Source of the DNA: Thauera sp. 2A1
Lineage (GTDB): Bacteria > Pseudomonadota > Gammaproteobacteria > Burkholderiales > Rhodocyclaceae
Assembly (NCBI RefSeq): GCF_009469595.2
Contig: NZ_SSXV01000027.1
Location: 1-64,000 of the forward strand
Direction of reading: 5' to 3'
DNA: 64,000 bases
Part shown: positions 6,876 to 17,590 of the stretch, piece after piece
How the letters are laid out: every line of letters begins with the position of its first letter
Numbering within the stretch: position 1 is the stretch's first letter
Program-made: the position numbers and the translations under genes
Notes under the pieces: model-generated
What the model was told of the DNA's origin: nothing
The model's database searches: none
Seen by the model: only the letters and a program-made list of their open reading frames with translations

Positions 6876-9800
6876 ATGAACAACAGCCTTTCCGCCGCCG
6901 CCCTGCCCGACAGCCCGCGCAGTCCGCTGCGCCAGCGCATCGATGCCGCCTGGCGCACGCCCGAACCGGAATGCGTGCCGCACCTGGTGGAGGCGGCGCG
7001 CCTGGACGAACGGCTGCAGGCGAAGGCGCGCGACATGGCGCGCAAGCTGGTCGTGGGCCTGCGCGCCACGCGCGCCCGCTCCAGCGGGGTCGACGCGCTG
7101 ATGAAGGAATTCTCGCTGTCCAGCCAGGAGGGCGTGGCGCTGATGTGCCTCGCCGAGGCGCTGCTGCGCGTGCCCGACAAGGCCACCGCCGACCGCCTGA
7201 TCCGCGACAAGCTTGCCGACGGCGACTGGCGCTCGCATATCGGCAACAGCCCGTCGCTGTTCGTCAATGCCGCGACCTGGGGCCTGCTGATCACCGGCCG
7301 GCTGGTGTCGACCAGCAGCGCCGAAGGGCTGGGCTCGGCGCTCACGCGGCTGGTGGCGCGCGGGGGCGAGCCGCTCATCCGCAAGGGCATGGACCTGGCG
7401 ATGCGCATGCTGGGCGAGCAGTTCGTCACCGGCCGCACCATCGACGAGGCGCTCGAGCGCGGCCGCGCCCACGAGCAGCGAGGCTACCGCTACTCCTTCG
7501 ACATGCTGGGCGAGGCGGCGATGACCGCCGCCGATGCCGAGCGCTACTTCCACGACTACGAGAGCGCGATCCACGCCATCGGCAAGGCGTCCGCCGGGCG
7601 CGGCGTGGTCGACGGCAACGGCATCTCGGTGAAGCTCTCCGCCCTGCATCCGCGCTACACCTGGGCGCAGCGCGAGCGCGTGTTCGCAGAGCTGCTGCCG
7701 AGGCTGAAGGCGCTGTGCGTGCAGGCAAAGAGCTACGACATCGGCCTCAACATCGACGCCGAGGAGGCCGACCGCCTCGACATCTCGCTCGACCTGCTGG
7801 AGGCGCTGGCACACGATCCGGCCCTCGGCGATTGGACGGGCCTGGGCTTCGTGGTGCAGGCCTACCAGAAGCGCGCACCTTGCGTGCTCGATTTCATCAT
7901 CGAACTCGCGCAACGCAGCGGCCGGCGCATGATGATCCGCCTGGTGAAGGGCGCCTACTGGGATGCCGAGATCAAGCGCGCCCAGCTCGACGGCCTGGCG
8001 GGCTACCCGGTGTATACGCGCAAGGTGTACACGGATGTGTCCTACCTCGCCTGTGCGAAGAAGCTGCTCGCCGCGCGCGAGCTGATCTACCCGCAGTTCG
8101 CCACGCACAATGCGCACACGCTGGCAGCCATCTTCCAGCTTGGCGCCGACAGCACGCCCGACGGCGGCTGGCAGGCCGGCGACTACGAATTCCAGTGCCT
8201 GCACGGCATGGGCGAGCCGCTCTACGATCAGATCGTCGGCGACCCCGCCACCAAGCGCCTGGTGCGAATCTACGCGCCGGTGGGCAGCCACGAGACGCTA
8301 CTGGCCTACCTGGTGCGCCGGCTGCTGGAGAACGGTGCCAACACCAGCTTCGTGAATCGCATCGTCGACGAGAACGTGCCGGTCGAGGAGCTGATTGCCG
8401 ACCCGGTCGAGCAGGCGGCCCTGCTCGCCGGGGCGCCGCATCCCAGGATCCCGCTGCCATCCGGCATTCTCGGCGCTCGGCGGAACTCCGCCGGTCACGA
8501 CCTCGCCAGCGAGCCGGTGCGCGCGCGCATCGCCGCCGCGCTGGCCGCCAGCCGCGCCACCGCCTTCGCCGCGGCACCGATGCTGGCGGCGGCGGTCGTG
8601 ACCGGCGGCGAAGCGCTGCCGGTGACCAACCCCGCCGATCGCAGCGAGGAGGTCGGCAGCGTCATGGAAGCCGACACCGCCGCAGTGGACGCGGCCTGCG
8701 CCGCGGCCGCCGCTTCAGCCCGCGGCTGGGCGATGCGCCCGGCCAGCCAGCGCGCCGAGATGCTCGAGCGCGCCGCCGATCTCTTCGAAGGCGATGCCGA
8801 CACGCTGCTGGCGCTGGCGATCCGCGAAGCCGGCAAGTCGTGGTCCAACGCGGTGGCGGAACTGCGTGAGGCGGTGGACTTCCTGCGTTACTACGCCGCG
8901 CAGGTGCGCGACTTCGATCCGGCCAGCCATCCGGCGCTGGGCCCGGTGCTGTGCATCAGCCCGTGGAACTTCCCGCTGGCGATCTTCAGCGGCCAGGTGG
9001 CGGCGGCGCTGGCGGCCGGCAACCCGGTGCTGGCCAAGCCCGCCGAGCAGACGCCGCTGATCGCCGCGCGCGCGGTGGCGCTGCTGCACCGGGCCGGCAT
9101 CCCGGCCGACGTGCTGCAACTGCTGCCGGGCCGCGGCGAGACGGTGGGTGCCGCGCTGGTGGCGGATGCGCGCGTGCGCGGCGTGATGTTCACCGGCTCC
9201 ACCGAGGTCGCCGGCCTCATCAACCGCACGCTGGCGCAGCGCGGCGGCAATGTCCCGCTGATCGCCGAGACCGGTGGCCAGAACGCGATGATCGTCGACT
9301 CCACCGCGCTGCCCGAGCAGGTGGTGGCTGACGTCGTCGCTTCGGCCTTCGATTCCGCCGGCCAGCGCTGCTCGGCGCTGCGCGTGCTGTGCCTGCAGCA
9401 GGACATCGCCGACCACACGCTGGCGATGCTGCGCGGCGCGCTCGACGAGCTGCGCGTCGGCAACCCGGCGGACGTGCGCATCGACATCGGCCCGGTGATC
9501 GACGCCGACGCGCAGCGCGGCCTCGAGGCCCACGTTTCCGCGATGCAGGCGAAGGGCGCACGCGTCACCCGACTGCCACTGCCCGCGGGCTGCGCAACGG
9601 GCACCTTCGTCGCGCCGACCATCATCGAGATCGGCAGCATGGCCGAACTCGGCCGCGAGCAGTTCGGCCCGATCCTGCACGTGCTGCGCTTTGCCGCGGG
9701 CGAGCTGCCCGCGCTGGTCGACACCATCAACGCCAGCGGCTACGGCCTGACGATGGGCGTACATACCCGCATCGACGAGACGATGGAGCAGATCCGCAGC

Positions 9801-10559
9801 CAGGCCCACGTCGGCAACCTTTACGTGAATCGCAACATCATCGGCGCAGTGGTGGGCGTGCAGCCTTTCGGCGGCGAGGGCCTGTCGGGCACCGGCCCCA
9901 AGGCCGGCGGCCCGCTCTACCTGCACCGGCTGGTGCAGCGCAGCCCCGGCGCGCAGTTGCAGGACGGCGCGCTGCGGGTGGAGCACGACAGCGAGCTGCC
10001 GCTGTTCGATGAGCTGGTGCAATGGCTGGACACCCACGGCCGCGCGCTGCTCGAAGGCGACGAGATCATTGTGCTGCGCGACCGCGCCGACGCCTGCCGC
10101 GCACGACGGCTGGCCGGCCTGCGCCTGGTGCTGCCCGGCCCCACCGGCGAGGACAACAACCTGCGCTTCGTGCCGCGCGGCCGGGTGGCCGGCGTGGCGG
10201 CGACGGCCGCAGGCTGCGTGCATCAGTTGCTGGCCGCGCTCGCCAGCGACAACCGCATCGTGTTCGACGACGGCGCGGTGACGCGCCGCGTGCAGGCTTC
10301 GCTGCCCGAGGCCATCCGCAGCCGCATCGATCTGAGCGCAAGCTGGTTCGACGCCGATTTCGGCGCGCTGCTGGTCGATGGCAGCGACACCGAGGCCGAC
10401 GCCTGGCAGGCGCGTCTGGCGGCCCGCCCCGGCCCCATCCTGCCGCTGCTGCGCCCCGCGCCGGACTACGACCACGGCCGCCTGGTGCACGAGCGCAGCG
10501 TCAGCATCAATACCGCCGCCGCCGGCGGCAACGCCAGCCTGATGGCGATGGGCGCATGA
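6876..10559 (+). CDS. putA: Bifunctional proline dehydrogenase / L-glutamate gamma-semialdehyde dehydrogenase
   Basis: The 1227-residue PutA oxidises proline to glutamate in two steps, with FAD in the first and NAD in the second. The proline dehydrogenase barrel is marked by RLVKGAYWDAEIKRAQ. The aldehyde dehydrogenase part carries CISPWNFPLAIF, Glu798 in AETGGQ and the catalytic Cys832 in SAGQRCSALR. A C-terminal region of ~200 residues follows, as in longer PutA forms. There is no N-terminal ribbon-helix-helix domain, so this PutA should not repress its own gene, which fits the divergent Lrp-type regulator. The ATG at 6876 has GGAG 8 bases upstream. Electrons are expected to go to the membrane quinone pool. 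Confidence 0.96.
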   Translation: MNNSLSAAALPDSPRSPLRQRIDAAWRTPEPECVPHLVEAARLDERLQAKARDMARKLVVGLRATRARSSGVDALMKEFSLSSQEGVALMCLAEALLRVPDKATADRLIRDKLADGDWRSHIGNSPSLFVNAATWGLLITGRLVSTSSAEGLGSALTRLVARGGEPLIRKGMDLAMRMLGEQFVTGRTIDEALERGRAHEQRGYRYSFDMLGEAAMTAADAERYFHDYESAIHAIGKASAGRGVVDGNGISVKLSALHPRYTWAQRERVFAELLPRLKALCVQAKSYDIGLNIDAEEADRLDISLDLLEALAHDPALGDWTGLGFVVQAYQKRAPCVLDFIIELAQRSGRRMMIRLVKGAYWDAEIKRAQLDGLAGYPVYTRKVYTDVSYLACAKKLLAARELIYPQFATHNAHTLAAIFQLGADSTPDGGWQAGDYEFQCLHGMGEPLYDQIVGDPATKRLVRIYAPVGSHETLLAYLVRRLLENGANTSFVNRIVDENVPVEELIADPVEQAALLAGAPHPRIPLPSGILGARRNSAGHDLASEPVRARIAAALAASRATAFAAAPMLAAAVVTGGEALPVTNPADRSEEVGSVMEADTAAVDAACAAAAASARGWAMRPASQRAEMLERAADLFEGDADTLLALAIREAGKSWSNAVAELREAVDFLRYYAAQVRDFDPASHPALGPVLCISPWNFPLAIFSGQVAAALAAGNPVLAKPAEQTPLIAARAVALLHRAGIPADVLQLLPGRGETVGAALVADARVRGVMFTGSTEVAGLINRTLAQRGGNVPLIAETGGQNAMIVDSTALPEQVVADVVASAFDSAGQRCSALRVLCLQQDIADHTLAMLRGALDELRVGNPADVRIDIGPVIDADAQRGLEAHVSAMQAKGARVTRLPLPAGCATGTFVAPTIIEIGSMAELGREQFGPILHVLRFAAGELPALVDTINASGYGLTMGVHTRIDETMEQIRSQAHVGNLYVNRNIIGAVVGVQPFGGEGLSGTGPKAGGPLYLHRLVQRSPGAQLQDGALRVEHDSELPLFDELVQWLDTHGRALLEGDEIIVLRDRADACRARRLAGLRLVLPGPTGEDNNLRFVPRGRVAGVAATAAGCVHQLLAALASDNRIVFDDGAVTRRVQASLPEAIRSRIDLSASWFDADFGALLVDGSDTEADAWQARLAARPGPILPLLRPAPDYDHGRLVHERSVSINTAAAGGNASLMAMGA

Positions 10560-10594
10560 GGCGCGCAGCTGCGGCCGGTTTGACCTGACGCACT

Positions 10595-10610
10595 GCGCGA
10601 CGCGCTTTTT
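10595..10610 (+). terminator. Weak candidate terminator after putA
   Basis: A short GCGC-GAC-GCGC stem is followed directly by TTTTT, 36 bases after the putA stop. The stem is only four pairs, so it may terminate inefficiently. Confidence 0.4.
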
Positions 10611-10643
10611 CGCTTACCTTACGCGGACGGGTACGCCCGCAAA

Positions 10644-10687
10644 CGATGCACCACCCGCAACACCCCGATGCACCACCTGCAACACCC
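10644..10687 (+). repeat. Tandem 22-base duplication upstream of livK
   Basis: Two adjacent 22-base units (10644-10665 and 10666-10687, each starting CGATGCACCACC) differ at one position. They end 27 bases before the livK start, immediately upstream of the CAGGAGAC ribosome site. They lie in the probable 5' leader or promoter, so a change in copy number could affect livK expression. Confidence 0.75.
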
Positions 10688-10714
10688 GATAACGACTCGA
10701 TTCAGGAGACCCGA

Positions 10715-11809
10715 ATGAAGAAGACCCTGCTTGCCACCGCCTGCCTCGCCCTCGGTACCCTCTCGAGCGCGGCCTGGGCGGATGTTGCCGTCGCCATCGC
10801 TGGCCCGATGACCGGCCAGTACGCCTCCGCCGGCGACCAGATCCGCAAGGGCGCGGAGATGGCTGTCGCCGACATCAACGCACGTGGCGGCGTGCTCGGC
10901 CAGAAGCTGAAGCTGGAGGTGGGCGACGACGCCTGCGATCCGAAGCAGGCGGTGTCGGTCGCCAACACCATGGTCAACAAGGGCATCGTCTTCATGCACG
11001 GCCACTGGTGCTCGAGCTCGACCATCCCGGCGTCGGACGTCTATGCCGAAGCCGACATCCCGATGGCCACCGTGTCCACCAACCCGCAGGTGACCGAGCG
11101 CGGCCTGAAGAACATCTTCCGCATCATGGGCCGCGACGACCAGCAGGGCCTGGTGGCCGGGAGCTACGTCGCCGAACACTTCAAGGGCAAGAAGGTCGCG
11201 GTGGTCGACGACAAGAGCGCCTACGGCAAGGGGCTGGCCGACGAGATCGCCAAGGCGATGACGGCCAAGGGCATGAAGCCCACCCTGCGCGAATCGATCA
11301 CCGCCGGCGAGAAGGACTACTCGGGCATCGTCACCAAGCTCAAGCAGGCCGGCGTCGAAGTGCTGGCCTATGGCGGCTACCACACCGAAGTCGCGCTGAT
11401 CCTGCGCCAGGCGCAGCAGGCCGGTCTCAAGCTCACGGTGATGGGCGGCGACACCATGACCAACTCCGAACTGGTGACTGCCGCCGGCCCCGCCGCCGAC
11501 AACGTGATGTTCACGTTCTCGCCCGACCCACGCAAGAACCCGGATGCCGCGCCGGTGGTCGAGAAGTTCCGCGCCGCCAAGGTCGAGCCGGAAGGCTACG
11601 TGCTCTATGCCTATGCCGCGATGCAGTTGTTCGACCAGGCCGCCACCGCGGCCAAGAGCACGAAGTACAAGGACCTGGAGAAGGCGCTGCGCGGCGGCAA
11701 CTTCAAGACGGTGATCGGCACGCTGTCCTTCGACGCCAAGGGCGACCAGAAGGCGCCCGGCTTCGTCGTGTATCGCTGGCAGGGCGGCAAGTACGACTAC
11801 GCGAAGTAA
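10715..11809 (+). CDS. livK: Branched-chain amino acid ABC transporter substrate-binding protein
   Basis: The 364-residue protein starts with a Sec signal peptide (MKKTLLATACLALGTLSSAAWA, cut before DVAVAIAG) and is a LivJ/LivK-type periplasmic receptor. Family landmarks are GPMTGQYASAGDQIRKGAEMAV, HGHWCSSSTIPASDVY and the YGKGLADE segment. It should deliver leucine, isoleucine or valine to the LivHMGF transporter encoded just downstream. Its place after putA allows that it also handles other small amino acids; this is inference. The ATG has CAGGAG close upstream. A 152-base gap with strong palindromes separates it from livH. Confidence 0.92.
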   Translation: MKKTLLATACLALGTLSSAAWADVAVAIAGPMTGQYASAGDQIRKGAEMAVADINARGGVLGQKLKLEVGDDACDPKQAVSVANTMVNKGIVFMHGHWCSSSTIPASDVYAEADIPMATVSTNPQVTERGLKNIFRIMGRDDQQGLVAGSYVAEHFKGKKVAVVDDKSAYGKGLADEIAKAMTAKGMKPTLRESITAGEKDYSGIVTKLKQAGVEVLAYGGYHTEVALILRQAQQAGLKLTVMGGDTMTNSELVTAAGPAADNVMFTFSPDPRKNPDAAPVVEKFRAAKVEPEGYVLYAYAAMQLFDQAATAAKSTKYKDLEKALRGGNFKTVIGTLSFDAKGDQKAPGFVVYRWQGGKYDYAK

Positions 11810-11817
11810 AGGAATGT

Positions 11818-11918
11818 TGGCGGACTGAAGTCCGCCCTACAGCTAGGATCGTAGGGCGGGCTTCAGCCCGCCATCCGCGAACGTTCGGGGTTCGATGGCG
11901 GGCTGAAGCCCGCCCTAC
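11818..11918. repeat. Cluster of three palindromic repeat copies between livK and livH
   Basis: A 25-base unit at 11851-11875 (GTAGGGCGGGCTTCAGCC...) has an exact inverted copy at 11894-11918, and a diverged copy lies at 11818-11840. Each copy also contains an internal GGGCT/AGCCC-type palindrome, so the region can fold into strong stems in RNA. The position just after the binding-protein gene resembles intercistronic elements that stabilise the upstream message. Confidence 0.85.
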
Positions 11919-11961
11919 ACCGTTCCCCCGCCTTGCCGGACCGACCACCACGGGAGACATC

Positions 11962-12875
<914 letters not shown>

Positions 12876-12876
<1 letters not shown>

Positions 12877-14192
12877 TGAGCGCCGTCGTCTTTGCGCGTC
12901 ACGCGATGACGCCCGCCGAGCGCCTGCGCGACGCGAGCTGGGTGGCTTTCGTCGGCCTCATCCTGGGCATTCCGCTGGTCGGCCTCACCACCGTGGACGT
13001 GGGCGGCCGGCTGGCGATCGAGACCCGCTTCGGCGTGCTCGCCGCCGGGGTGGTGGCGGTGTTCTTCGGCCGCCTGCTGCTGCGCTGGGCGGTCGACCAG
13101 GCGCGCAACCGCAAGCTGGAGCGCGACCGCGCCAGCACCACGAGCGCCGCACAGCGCGCAAGTGGCACACAGAAGGTGGTGAGCACGCTCGGCTGGCTGA
13201 TGCTGGGCGCTTCCATCGCGCTGCCGATCATGTTTTCCGACAACCGCTACGTGGTCGACACTGCCACCACGGTGCTGATCTACGTGATGCTGGGCTGGGG
13301 CCTGAACGTGGTGGTCGGCCTCGCCGGCCTGCTCGATCTGGGCTACGTGGCCTTCTATGCGGTGGGCGCCTACTCGTACGCGCTGCTGTCGACCCAGTTC
13401 GGCTGGAGCTTCTGGGAGGCGCTGCCGGTGTCGGGCGCGCTCGCGGCGAGCTTCGGCATCCTGCTCGGCTACCCCATCCTGCGCCTGCGCGGCGACTATC
13501 TGGCGATCGTCACGCTCGGCTTCGGCGAAATCGTCCGCATCATCCTGGTGAACTGGACCGAGCTGTCGGGCGGGCCGAACGGCATCAGCTCGATCCCGCG
13601 GCCGAGCTTCTTCGGCCTGGATTTCAGCCGCAGCGCGCCGGAAGGCCAGCAGACCTTCGCCGGCTTCTTCGGGCTGGATTTCTCGCCCATGCACCGGCTG
13701 ATCTTCCTGTACTACCTGATCCTGGTGCTGGCGCTGCTCACCAACCTGTTCGTGTCGCGCCTGCGCAAGTTGCCCGTGGGTCGCGCCTGGGAAGCGCTGC
13801 GCGAGGACGAGATCGCCTGCCAGGCGATGGGCATGAACACCACCAACATCAAGCTGTCGGCGTTTGCCATCGGCGCCATGCTGGGCGGCTTCGCCGGCGT
13901 GTTCTTCGCCTCGCGCCAGGGCTTCATCTCGCCAGAGAGCTTCGTGTTCACCGAGTCGGCCATCGTCCTCGCCATCGTCGTGCTGGGTGGCATGGGCTCG
14001 CAGATGGGCGTGGTGCTGGCGGCGACGCTGCTGGTGCTGATCCCCGAGTTCGGCCGCAACTTCGCCGAATACCGCATGCTGCTGTTCGGCCTGGCGATGG
14101 TGCTGATCATGGTGTGGAGACCGGGCGGCCTGCTCGCCCATCGCGAACCGACGCTGCGCCTCGGCGTGGCGGGCAAGGAGGGCGCACGATGA
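12876..14192 (+). CDS. livM: Branched-chain amino acid ABC transporter permease LivM
   Basis: The 438-residue protein has two or three extra N-terminal membrane segments before the conserved permease core, like the long enterobacterial LivM. The core shows YVMLGWGLNVVVGLAGLLDLGYVAFYAVGAYSYALL and the ATPase-contact loop GRAWEALREDEIACQAMGMNT. It pairs with LivH in the inner membrane. I chose the ATG at 12876, overlapping the livH stop, over the GTG one codon earlier. Its end overlaps the livG start by four bases (ATGA). Confidence 0.93.
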
Positions 14193-15039
14193 GCAAGAAC
14201 GCGAGCGGCACCCTGCTGTCGGTGCGCAACCTGACGATGCGCTTCGGTGGCCTCACCGCCATCGACGACCTGTCGCTGGAAGTGCCGGCGGGCAAGATCA
14301 CCGGCATCATCGGCCCCAATGGCGCGGGCAAGACGACGCTGTTCAACTGCCTCACCGGTTTCTACAAGCCGACCACCGGCACCTTGCGCCTGGCCCACCC
14401 GACGCGCGGCGAGATCCGCCTGGAGGCGCTGGCCAGCCATCTCGTCGCACGCGACGCGCAGGTGGTGCGCACCTTCCAGAACATCCGCCTGTTCCCGAAG
14501 ATGACAGTGCTGGAGAACCTGATCGTCGCCCAGCACAACGTGCTGCAGCGCGCGTCGAAGTTCTCCGTCGCCGGCATCTTCAAATTGCCCGGCTACCGCG
14601 AGGCGGAACGGCAGGCGATCGAGCGCGCGGCGATGTGGCTGGAGCGCCTGAAGCTCACCCACCTCGCGGATGACGCCGCGGGCGACCTGCCCTACGGCAT
14701 CCAGCGCCGCATCGAGATCGCGCGCGCGCTGTGCGTCGATCCGGTGCTGCTGTGTCTGGACGAGCCGGCCGCCGGCCTCAATCCGCGCGAATCGGCCGAA
14801 CTCAACGAGCTGCTGCTCTACCTGTGCGGCGAGCTGGGCATCGCCATCCTGCTCATCGAGCACGACATGAGCGTGGTGATGAACGTGTCCGACCACATCG
14901 GGGTGATCAGCTACGGGCGGAAGATCGCCGAAGGCACGCCGGAACAGGTGCAGCACGACCCGCAGGTGATCAAGGCCTACCTGGGCGAGGACGAGGAGGA
15001 AGACGAAAAGGCGAACGCAGTGACGGGAGGGGCCGCGGC

Positions 15040-15043
<4 letters not shown>
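14189..15043 (+). CDS. livG: Branched-chain amino acid ABC transporter ATP-binding protein LivG
   Basis: The 284-residue ATPase has the Walker A motif GPNGAGKTT, the LivG-type signature LPYGIQRRIEIARAL, the Walker B run VLLCLDEPAAGL and the switch His in LIEHDMSVV. The family-typical start is LSVRNLTMRFGGLTAIDDLSL. It powers LivHM together with LivF. It overlaps livM at its start and livF at its end by four bases each. A charged tail (DEEEDEKANAV) follows the nucleotide-binding domain. Confidence 0.94.
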
Positions 15044-15756
<713 letters not shown>

Positions 15757-15777
15757 GCGGTCGCTGCCTGGGTTGGT

Positions 15778-15876
15778 GATCGGGCGGGGTATCCGTTCCA
15801 AAGGCTGCGGAACTCGCCTTCGCTGCGCTCGGTGCTCGGACAGTCCTCGCCTTTTTCATGGATACCCCGCCCGATC
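15778..15876. repeat. Long inverted repeat between livF and parE
   Basis: GATCGGGCGGGGTATCC at 15778-15794 has an exact reverse copy at 15860-15876, 65 bases away. Weaker pairing continues outward. The enclosed part is rich in CGCTGCGCTCGG-type sequence. It lies between two convergent genes and could act as a bidirectional stop or be a dispersed repeat. Confidence 0.7.
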
Positions 15877-15911
15877 CCCAGCGACTGCGGTTCGATACGG
15901 CAGGGACCCGT

Positions 15912-16196
15912 TTACCAACTCGCCGGCGGGCGCCGGGAAGTATGGAAAGCCCTCAGGATCTGAATTTGATCACCGACGACGCGGTACGGCACAAGGTAGC
16001 GCGTGCCGGGCACGACCAGCTCACGCGTGCCGGAAATGCGCCCCGGGCGGCCAACGGCAGGATGGTCGGCGAGGCTTGCAACCGAAGTCAGGACCCGGTC
16101 GACGACCTTGCCGGCCGCAACCGGGTCGTCACTCGCGATATATGAAGCCTCTTCGTCGAGATTGCGTAGTGCCGTTCTCAGCCACCTGATCCGCAT
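15912..16196 (-). CDS. RelE/ParE family toxin
   Basis: The 94-residue protein shows the ParE-type pattern: RWLRTALRNLDEEASYIASDDPVAA, then DHPAVGRPGRISGTRELVV, and a C-terminal YRVVGDQIQILRAFHTSRR. ParE toxins poison DNA gyrase, whereas RelE relatives cut mRNA. The HTSRR end fits ParE-like members better, but the target is not certain from sequence. It is the second gene of a pair with a CopG-type antitoxin 14 bases upstream, and its ribosome site lies in a tandem repeat between the two. Confidence 0.88.
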   Translation of the reverse strand: MRIRWLRTALRNLDEEASYIASDDPVAAGKVVDRVLTSVASLADHPAVGRPGRISGTRELVVPGTRYLVPYRVVGDQIQILRAFHTSRRPPASW

Positions 16197-16236
16197 TCAC
16201 GCCCCCTCATTCACGCCCCCTCATTTACGCCCCACT
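16195..16236 (-). repeat. Three 14-base tandem repeats at the antitoxin-toxin junction
   Basis: Units at 16195-16208, 16209-16222 and a variant at 16223-16236 repeat ATTCACGCCCCCTC on the plus strand. Read on the minus strand each unit carries a GAGGGGGCGTGAAT block, so the repeats supply the end of the antitoxin gene, its TGA and the ribosome site and ATG context of the toxin. Confidence 0.85.
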
Positions 16237-16456
16237 TACGGGCCAGGGTGCGAACATCCTCGTCGCTGGCGAAATCGCCGGCTTCGGCTTCGCTCACGCC
16301 ATTCTGGATCTCGCGCAATTGCCACTCATTCGTCTCGACGTATTCGCGAATCGCCTCTGCCGCCAGGAATGACCGGCTACGTTGCGTCGCATCGGCCAGC
16401 GCATCGAGGCGCTCCCTGACGTCCGGTTCGATACGAACCGTCATGGTGGTGGACAT
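16211..16456 (-). CDS. CopG/ribbon-helix-helix family antitoxin
   Basis: The 81-residue protein begins MSTTMTVRIEPDVRERLDALADATQRSRSFLAAEAIREYVE, a ribbon-helix-helix DNA-binding domain. The acidic tail (SEAEAGDFASDEDVRTLARKWGV) is the usual toxin-binding end of ParD/CopG-type antitoxins. It should neutralise the downstream ParE-like toxin and repress the pair. I chose the ATG at 16456, with GGAG about seven bases upstream, over a start at 16498 that adds an unrelated extension. The last residues are encoded by one unit of the tandem repeat. Confidence 0.87.
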   Translation of the reverse strand: MSTTMTVRIEPDVRERLDALADATQRSRSFLAAEAIREYVETNEWQLREIQNGVSEAEAGDFASDEDVRTLARKWGVNEGA

Positions 16457-16547
16457 CGCCCCGCTCCATCTTGTGATCAGATGTACACACTCTAGCACAG
16501 CACATTTCGTGTACCCGCGCTCCCACTTTCTCGCTCACCTCCGATCA

Positions 16548-17450
16548 ATGTCCCACTCCCCCCAACCTGCTCGCTGGCTCCCCTTCGTCGTCCTCGGCAT
16601 CGGCCTCGCTGCCATCTCCTTCGGTGCCATCTTCGCCCGCCTCGCGCAGGCCGAAGGCGTCGGCTCGCTGGCCGTAGCCACCTGGCGGCTGGGTCTGGCT
16701 GCGCTGATCATCACGCCGGTCGCCTTACTGCAGTCGCGCCACGAACTGATAAGACTGACACGCAAGCAGATCGGCATGGCACTGGCGGCGGGTTTCTTCC
16801 TCGCGCTGCATTTCGCGACCTGGATCAGCTCGCTGGAATACACCTCGGTGGCCTCCAGCACCGCGCTGGTCACCACCAATCCGCTATGGATCGGGCTGGC
16901 CTCCTTCGTCCTCTTCCGCGAGGCGCCGACGAAGATGATGCTCGGCGGCATCGCGCTGTCCCTCGCCGGCAGCCTGTTCATCTTCTGGAGCGACAGCCAG
17001 ACCGCCGGCGCCGGCAGCGATCCGATGCTCGGCAACCTGCTGGCGCTGGTCGGCAGCTGGTGCTTTTCCGCCTATCTGCTGATCGGCCGGCGGTTGCGCG
17101 CCGGGCTGGGGCTGCCGGCCTACATCTGGCTGGCCTATGGCGCCGCGGCGCTGTTCCTGTTCGCCGCCTGCGGCGCGGGCGGGGTGGAGCTGTTGGCGCA
17201 TTCGAGCACGGCCTGGCTGGTGCTGGGCGCAATGGCGCTGGGACCCCAGTTGCTTGGCCACACCGCCTACAACTGGTCGTTGCGCTACGTGTCGGCCACG
17301 CTGGTCGCAGTCGTCACGCTGGGCGAGCCGGTGGGCAGCGCGCTGATGGCCTTCATCATCTTCGGCGAGCGCTTCGCGCCGCTGCAGTTCGTCGGCTTCA
17401 GCCTGCTGCTGGCGGGCATCTACCTGGCCGCGAAAGGGGAAAAAGGCTGA
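16548..17450 (+). CDS. EamA/DMT family transporter
   Basis: The 300-residue protein has ten predicted membrane segments in two EamA halves. The first begins LPFVVLGIGLAAISFGAIFARLA and the second near MLGNLLALVGSWCFSAYLLIG. The conserved ending TLGEPVGSALMAFIIFGERF is characteristic of drug/metabolite exporters. The substrate cannot be told from sequence. The ATG at 16548 lacks a clear ribosome site, but the hydrophobic core starts right after it. It is a single gene with a likely promoter in the gap shared with the divergent CopG-ParE pair. Confidence 0.88.
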   Translation: MSHSPQPARWLPFVVLGIGLAAISFGAIFARLAQAEGVGSLAVATWRLGLAALIITPVALLQSRHELIRLTRKQIGMALAAGFFLALHFATWISSLEYTSVASSTALVTTNPLWIGLASFVLFREAPTKMMLGGIALSLAGSLFIFWSDSQTAGAGSDPMLGNLLALVGSWCFSAYLLIGRRLRAGLGLPAYIWLAYGAAALFLFAACGAGGVELLAHSSTAWLVLGAMALGPQLLGHTAYNWSLRYVSATLVAVVTLGEPVGSALMAFIIFGERFAPLQFVGFSLLLAGIYLAAKGEKG

Positions 17451-17503
17451 GTTCCGCACACCCACAGCCCCGATGGGATGAAATGCGCAAGAATGCAACC
17501 GCG

Positions 17504-17523
17504 CAGGAGCGGGCTCGACCGCG
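17504..17523. repeat. Single arm of the REP-like repeat
   Basis: CAGGAGCGGGCTCGACCGCG matches the arm of the palindrome at 4692-4751 but has no inverted partner nearby. It is probably a degraded copy. It lies in a 341-base stretch (17451-17791) whose only other content is a gene remnant. Confidence 0.55.
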
Positions 17524-17590
17524 CCCCCCAGCCGCTCACCGCGCCCAACTGGACTGATCGCGCGGGAGTCGCCCGTCGGGATCGTTCACG

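Noticed and set aside
6681..8291. Upstream extension of the Lrp-type regulator reading through putA antisense
   Set aside because: The regulator has a canonical start at 6680; the extension is antisense to putA and has no family similarity.
15778..15876. CRISPR-like array
   Set aside because: There are only two inverted arms, with no regularly spaced direct repeats; no CRISPR array is visible anywhere in the window.
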